DNA from: RGIG5612 sp045599965
Lineage (GTDB): Bacteria; Bacillota; Clostridia; Lachnospirales; Lachnospiraceae
Direction: 5' to 3'
Assembly: GCA_045599965.1 (NCBI GenBank)
Contig: JAZRXA010000077.1
Span: forward strand, 1 to 27,043
DNA length: 27,043 nucleotides
Every line of letters starts with the position of its first letter. The stretch's first letter is position 1. A model generated the notes under the pieces. It did not search any database and was not told the DNA's origin. It saw only the letters and a list, made by a program, of their open reading frames with translations. Positions 24,211-27,043 of the stretch are shown piece after piece. The position numbers and the translations under genes are program-made.

Positions 24211-25452
24211 ATGTTCAAAAATGTTTACCCTAGAGAAAAATATATATCAAAAATACGTCCATTTTTTGACTCCGATGTTATAAAGGTTATTAGTGGTATA
24301 AGACGATGTGGAAAATCTTTCATCATTAAAGGTATTATCAACGAGTTAATTAATAATGGAATTAGTGAGAAAGATATAATATATATTCCTTTGGATAAAA
24401 GGGGATTTAAGAGCATTAAAACTTCTGAGCAGCTTGAAGAAAAGATTGAATCTATTATAGAGGACGATAATTTTAAGTATCTTTTTATTGATGAGATACA
24501 GAATGTAAAAGGATTTGAAAGCGTAGTTCAAGCGTACGCAGAAGAAGGTTTTTCAGTCTTTTTAACAGGTTCAAATTCATATTTACTTAGTGATGAGATT
24601 ACAACAAAACTGACAGGCAGATATTTATCATTTGAAGTATTTACATTGGATTTCTTGGAATATCTTGATATGAAGAGATTTTTTAGAATGGAAATATTAG
24701 ATGACTATTCGGAATTTGATGAATTCATTATTAATGGAGGATTTCCGAAAGCACTGGAATTTAATGAACTTAATGTAAGACAGACATATACTCGTAGCAT
24801 TATTAAGGAAATCTTTGAAAAAGATGTAAAAACTAGAAAAAAAATTACTAATATTGCAGTCTTTGAAAGGGTCCAATCATTTTTATTGAATAATTATGCA
24901 TCATCATTTTCGTTAAAAAATCTTTTGGATTGTTTGTCAAAGGAGGGATTTTCAACTAAGGCTTCAACGGTTAGAAGATATATTGAGGATTTACAAAAAG
25001 CTAAGATTATTTATGAATGCAATCGTTTTGATTTAAAAAGCAAGAAGGCCATCAAAAGAGATCAAAAGTATTATCTTGCTGATTTAGCCATATACTTTGC
25101 TATGAACACAGATAACAACTTTAGTTATGGACCTTCACTTGAAAATATTGTGTATTTATATCTTGTAAGTAATGATTATCAAGTAAGCATCGGAAAAATT
25201 GGTAATTTTGAATGTGATTTTATTGTTCGAGATAAATCCCAAAATTATGCATATATCCAAGTTACATATACACTTCAAGGCGAAGATCAAAAGGCAACAG
25301 AACGTATAAAAGAACGAGAGTACCGTCCTTTTAGGAATATTAAAGATGGCTACCCTAGATACATTATTTCGTTAGACAAATTTTGCGATAGACAAGAAGG
25401 AGTAAAACATATTAATGCTATTGATTTGTTTATTGGCAAAGAAAAAATTTAA
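24211..25452 (+). CDS. AAA_14/DUF4143-family ATPase
   Basis: The protein has 413 residues. Walker A is GIRRCGKS (29-36), Walker B is LFIDE (91-95), and sensor-1 is LTGSNS (118-123), followed by the family stretch LTGRYLSFEV. The C-terminal DUF4143 part has a winged-helix-like segment (KASTVRRYIEDLQKAKIIYE) and ends with a PD-(D/E)xK-like core, ECDFIV...YIQV. The family is very common in gut anaerobes and archaea, often as stand-alone cassettes; its function is unproven. ATG 24211 is chosen over an ATG 42 nt upstream, because GGGAGG lies just before it and the MFKNVYPREKY start fits the family. It is alone between scars C and D. Confidence 0.85.
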   Translation: MFKNVYPREKYISKIRPFFDSDVIKVISGIRRCGKSFIIKGIINELINNGISEKDIIYIPLDKRGFKSIKTSEQLEEKIESIIEDDNFKYLFIDEIQNVKGFESVVQAYAEEGFSVFLTGSNSYLLSDEITTKLTGRYLSFEVFTLDFLEYLDMKRFFRMEILDDYSEFDEFIINGGFPKALEFNELNVRQTYTRSIIKEIFEKDVKTRKKITNIAVFERVQSFLLNNYASSFSLKNLLDCLSKEGFSTKASTVRRYIEDLQKAKIIYECNRFDLKSKKAIKRDQKYYLADLAIYFAMNTDNNFSYGPSLENIVYLYLVSNDYQVSIGKIGNFECDFIVRDKSQNYAYIQVTYTLQGEDQKATERIKEREYRPFRNIKDGYPRYIISLDKFCDRQEGVKHINAIDLFIGKEKI

Positions 25453-25495
25453 ATTAAGGTAGTGGGATATTAAAAATTTTGCCGCACCTTTTCAA

Positions 25496-25537
25496 ACAAT
25501 CGATGAGACGGTGGCACTGTTATCAAAACACAAATAA
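25496..25537 (+). pseudogene. rlmD-end scar D (TIDETVALLSKHK-stop)
   Basis: The frame reads T-I-D-E-T-V-A-L-L-S-K-H-K-stop, matching TIHVETVVLLSKHSL of the live rlmD product with one codon deleted (HV replaced by D) and a V-to-A change. Upstream P-F-Q echoes F-P-N. A terminator follows 7 nt later. It is the oldest-looking of the gene-end copies. Confidence 0.65.
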
Positions 25538-25543
25538 CAACAC

Positions 25544-25577
25544 GCGGCTAGGAGCAATCCTGGCCGCTATTTTTTAA
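25544..25577 (+). terminator. Intrinsic terminator after scar D
   Basis: GCGGCTAGGA (25544-25553) pairs with TCCTGGCCGC (25558-25567) around GCAA, with one internal mismatch pair, followed by TATTTTTTAA. The left arm is the same as in the terminator at 24014. Confidence 0.8.
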
Positions 25578-25599
25578 TTGGTAATCTATCGAAGCATTC

Positions 25600-25915
25600 A
25601 ACCGGCCATTACTATTCATAATTGGCTAAGAGGAAGAGATATTATGGAATTTCTTGGATTGCGGAAGTTTCTTCACAATCCTGATTTTAAACCCATCGAA
25701 TTCGAGGGGTTTAGGATGCAAGCAGGAGCACATGCATTTACAATGTCACCAAAAAAATGGATAGAGAGAACTACAATGCGATTATGATTAAGCAAGAAAT
25801 TTCACAGTCAGAAAGAATTGTATATCTGCGTGCCTTGGCAATTCAACAACTTAAAACATTACAATCGTTAGATGTTTCAAAGATAACTTCGCTGGAGAAT
25901 AATGTTATAATTTAG
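25600..25915 (+). pseudogene. KilA-N domain protein, ends joined with deletion and frameshift (relic)
   Basis: One frame (to 25787) reads HNWLRGRDIMEFLG...NPDFKPIEFEGF...SPKKWIERT, the N-terminal KilA-N DNA-binding part. It lacks a plausible start codon. At about 25770 the meaningful frame switches to NYNAIMIKQEISQSERIVYL (to 25915), matching the C-terminal NAxLIxxGxSQxER region of the same family. The central ADMLNVALFGMTAKEW part is missing here but present as the fragment at 23099-23254. An ATG at 25784 could in principle give a 43-residue peptide, but no ribosome site supports it. Confidence 0.65.
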
Positions 25916-25916
25916 G

Positions 25917-25978
25917 TGGAGAAAAAGGCAAAAAACACCACCGGGAGAAATAGCACTTGCAAAGAAACACTATGATTA
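25917..25978 (+). pseudogene. HigB-type toxin, C-terminal fragment
   Basis: The frame reads KRQKTPPGEIALAKKHYD-stop. The 39 nt at 25929-25967 match 23471-23509 with one mismatch. Only the toxin tail remains, and no antitoxin follows. Its last bases overlap the start of the metallo-hydrolase gene. Confidence 0.65.
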
Positions 25979-26559
25979 AACTGAAATATGGCAATACAAA
26001 TACATTTTTCATCAGGGGGAATGATGGAGGTCTGCTGATTGACACAGATTATGCCGGAACACTGCCTGCCTTCTATAAAGCGATAAAAAATGCAGGCATC
26101 AAGATGACTGATATTAAATATGTGCTTGCTACGCACTATCATCCGGACCATATGGGGCTTATCGGACAATTTGCCGAGCAAGGGATTAAGCTGTTGCTTG
26201 TAGATGTGCAGAAAGAGGCGGTACACTTTTCCGATAAAATCTTTGAAAAGGATAAGCTACCTTTCAGCGTGATAAACGAAGCGGATGCCGAAATAATTTC
26301 ATGCGAGGAAAGCAGAAGGATGTTGTCCTCTATAGGAATATCCGGAGAAATAATACACACTCCAAGTCATAGTAAAGATAGCATATCTTTGATTCTCGAT
26401 AATGGTTCTTGCTTTGTAGGAGATTTGGAACCGTCAGAATATATTGAGGCATATGGTAGTAACACGGTTTTAAAGAATGACTGGAATCGGATTATGTCCT
26501 ACCATCCAGAGATGATTTACTTCGCACACAGGCCAGAGAAAAACCATGACGAAAATTGA
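25972..26559 (+). CDS. Metallo-beta-lactamase-fold hydrolase
   Basis: The protein has 195 residues. Zinc motifs are H55-x-H57-x-D59-H60 (THYHPDH), H133 (HTPSHS), D151 (VGDLEP) and H186 (FAHRP), so both metal sites look complete. The length is typical of small stand-alone MBL-fold hydrolases such as glyoxalase-II-like or thioesterase-like members; the substrate is unknown. The ATG at 25972 lies inside the HigB tail relic, and no good ribosome site precedes it. The natural start and promoter may have been lost when the debris was joined, and expression is doubtful. A TTG 15 nt upstream in frame is less likely. It is the last gene in the window. Confidence 0.8.
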   Translation: MIKLKYGNTNTFFIRGNDGGLLIDTDYAGTLPAFYKAIKNAGIKMTDIKYVLATHYHPDHMGLIGQFAEQGIKLLLVDVQKEAVHFSDKIFEKDKLPFSVINEADAEIISCEESRRMLSSIGISGEIIHTPSHSKDSISLILDNGSCFVGDLEPSEYIEAYGSNTVLKNDWNRIMSYHPEMIYFAHRPEKNHDEN

Positions 26560-26576
26560 AGCATGGCAATCAAGCG

Positions 26577-26690
26577 AAATATTCCCTTTTACGACCCGAC
26601 ATTAGACTTACGAACTCAAGGCATGTTGAGTGCGTTGCGTTAATTTCTCGAACTCTTTTGGTTGTGGGGCTTGTGGATGATCAAAGATAA
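26577..26690 (+). pseudogene. rlmD-end-like scar E
   Basis: The frame reads KYSLLRPDI...NSRHVECVALISRT and runs on to a stop at 26688-26690. It aligns without gaps to scar A over 78 nt (26577-26654), the last 27 nt being identical. The original stop codon of scar A is lost here, so the frame enters the hairpin at 26660. Confidence 0.5.
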
Positions 26691-26707
26691 TCCACAAACC
26701 CACAACC
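26660..26707. terminator. Long hairpin after scar E
   Basis: GGTTGTGGGGCTTGTGGAT (26660-26678) pairs with ATCCACAAACCCACAACC (26690-26707) almost completely. There is no T-run on either side except TTTT before it, which would serve the minus strand (AAAA becomes U-rich only partly). Terminator function is therefore uncertain. Confidence 0.5.
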
Positions 26708-26751
26708 TCTACTACTATGTTCCATTGCGTCCGACTAAAGTCGTCCGCTTC

Positions 26752-26769
26752 GCCGGTGTGACCACCGGC
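26752..26769. other. Short GC-rich hairpin in gene-free tail
   Basis: GCCGGTG (26752-26758) and CACCGGC (26763-26769) enclose TGAC. A smaller CGAC/GTCG hairpin precedes it (26732-26743). The remainder of 26770-26863 is AT-rich and shows nothing I can name. Confidence 0.5.
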
Positions 26770-26863
26770 TCCATATATGAAGCCAAAATAAAAATCATAA
26801 ATAAAATTGCAGAAAACCGTTAAAATCCTGCAAAAATAATTAAAGAAATTTTTTAATATCCTG

Positions 26864-26994
26864 AGGCAGCAGGCGGACGAAGATGTTTTGGCGAACGAAA
26901 GTCAGCTGCCGTAAATAGCGAAGCAAGGTGCGCGCCCATCTTTAGCGCTGGCACCGCTAGCTTCGCGTTTCAATAATAAAATACAAACCTATTT
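26864..26994. repeat. 131-bp repeat, right arm of the window-spanning inverted repeat
   Basis: It is the reverse complement of 1-131 with two mismatches. The inner boundary is sharp at 26864. Beyond 26994 the comparison is cut off by the left window edge. The last 49 nt of the window (AT-rich, then GC-rich) show no feature. Confidence 0.9.
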
Positions 26995-27043
26995 TAAAAA
27001 AATATTTTTACCGAAAAAGGGGGCATTGGTACCCGATAAGCGG

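Noticed and set aside
13279..26563. Integrase or recombinase gene of the island
   Set aside because: I looked for tyrosine (R-H-R-Y) and serine recombinase reading frames on both strands and found none, so the island is not called an active integrative element.
1..26994. Giant composite transposon bounded by inverted repeats
   Set aside because: No transposase next to either arm, no visible target duplication, and the enclosed DNA is largely housekeeping operons. Contig ends at a dispersed repeat explain it better.
1..27043. tRNA or rRNA genes
   Set aside because: No cloverleaf with a GGTTCGAATCC-type arm and no rRNA-like stretch was found by eye on either strand.

Overview
The window looks like a chromosome segment of an AT-rich, low-GC Gram-positive bacterium, most likely a gut-type Eubacteriales/Lachnospiraceae relative. 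The reasons are AGGAGG-type ribosome sites, RicT (PSP1), a zinc-type DNA polymerase III delta' subunit, and the housekeeping order decarboxylase, guanylate-kinase-like, holB, ricT, trmN6-like, rsmI, deoD, rlmD-like. No species can be named from the sequence alone.

Layout. Positions 1-504 hold one arm of a 131-bp inverted repeat, whose partner lies at 26864-26994, then a tandem array of four 61-bp hairpin units and a promoter. Positions 505-5504 are ordinary core genes: LMW phosphatase, AEC transporter, MATE pump (minus strand), DUF1294 membrane protein, polyprenyl synthase, and NAD(P)H-hydrate dehydratase (minus strand). Positions 5606-13278 form a compact plus-strand housekeeping operon that ends in a 23S rRNA uracil-C5 methyltransferase (RlmD/RlmCD type).

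From the 3' end of that methyltransferase to the right edge the window is accessory DNA. It opens with a six-gene operon (13444-22404): HsdR, HsdS, an unrecognised protein with an RNxxxH (HEPN-like) motif, HsdM, a SIR2-like protein with a zinc knuckle, and an AlbA_2/GHKL-ATPase/winged-helix protein. This is a type I restriction-modification system with three extra, possibly abortive-infection-type, genes. Smaller modules follow: hairpin array plus KilA-N and HigBA relics (22867-23850), a lone DUF4143-type ATPase (24211-25452), and KilA-N/HigB debris with a metallo-beta-lactamase-fold gene (25600-26559).

The organising feature is repeated scars of the rlmD 3' end. The last codons of the methyltransferase (HVETVVLLS) recur at 23954-23985 and 25496-25537, each followed by a similar intrinsic terminator, while the present rlmD has none. 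A second 78-nt repeat family, also ending in an HVE(C/V)V reading, sits at 22786, 23853 and 26577. I read this as serial site-specific integration into rlmD, each event displacing the previous gene end and its terminator. No integrase is present, so the modules are remnants or depend on a recombinase elsewhere. The inverted repeats at both edges may simply mark contig breaks at a dispersed repeat.
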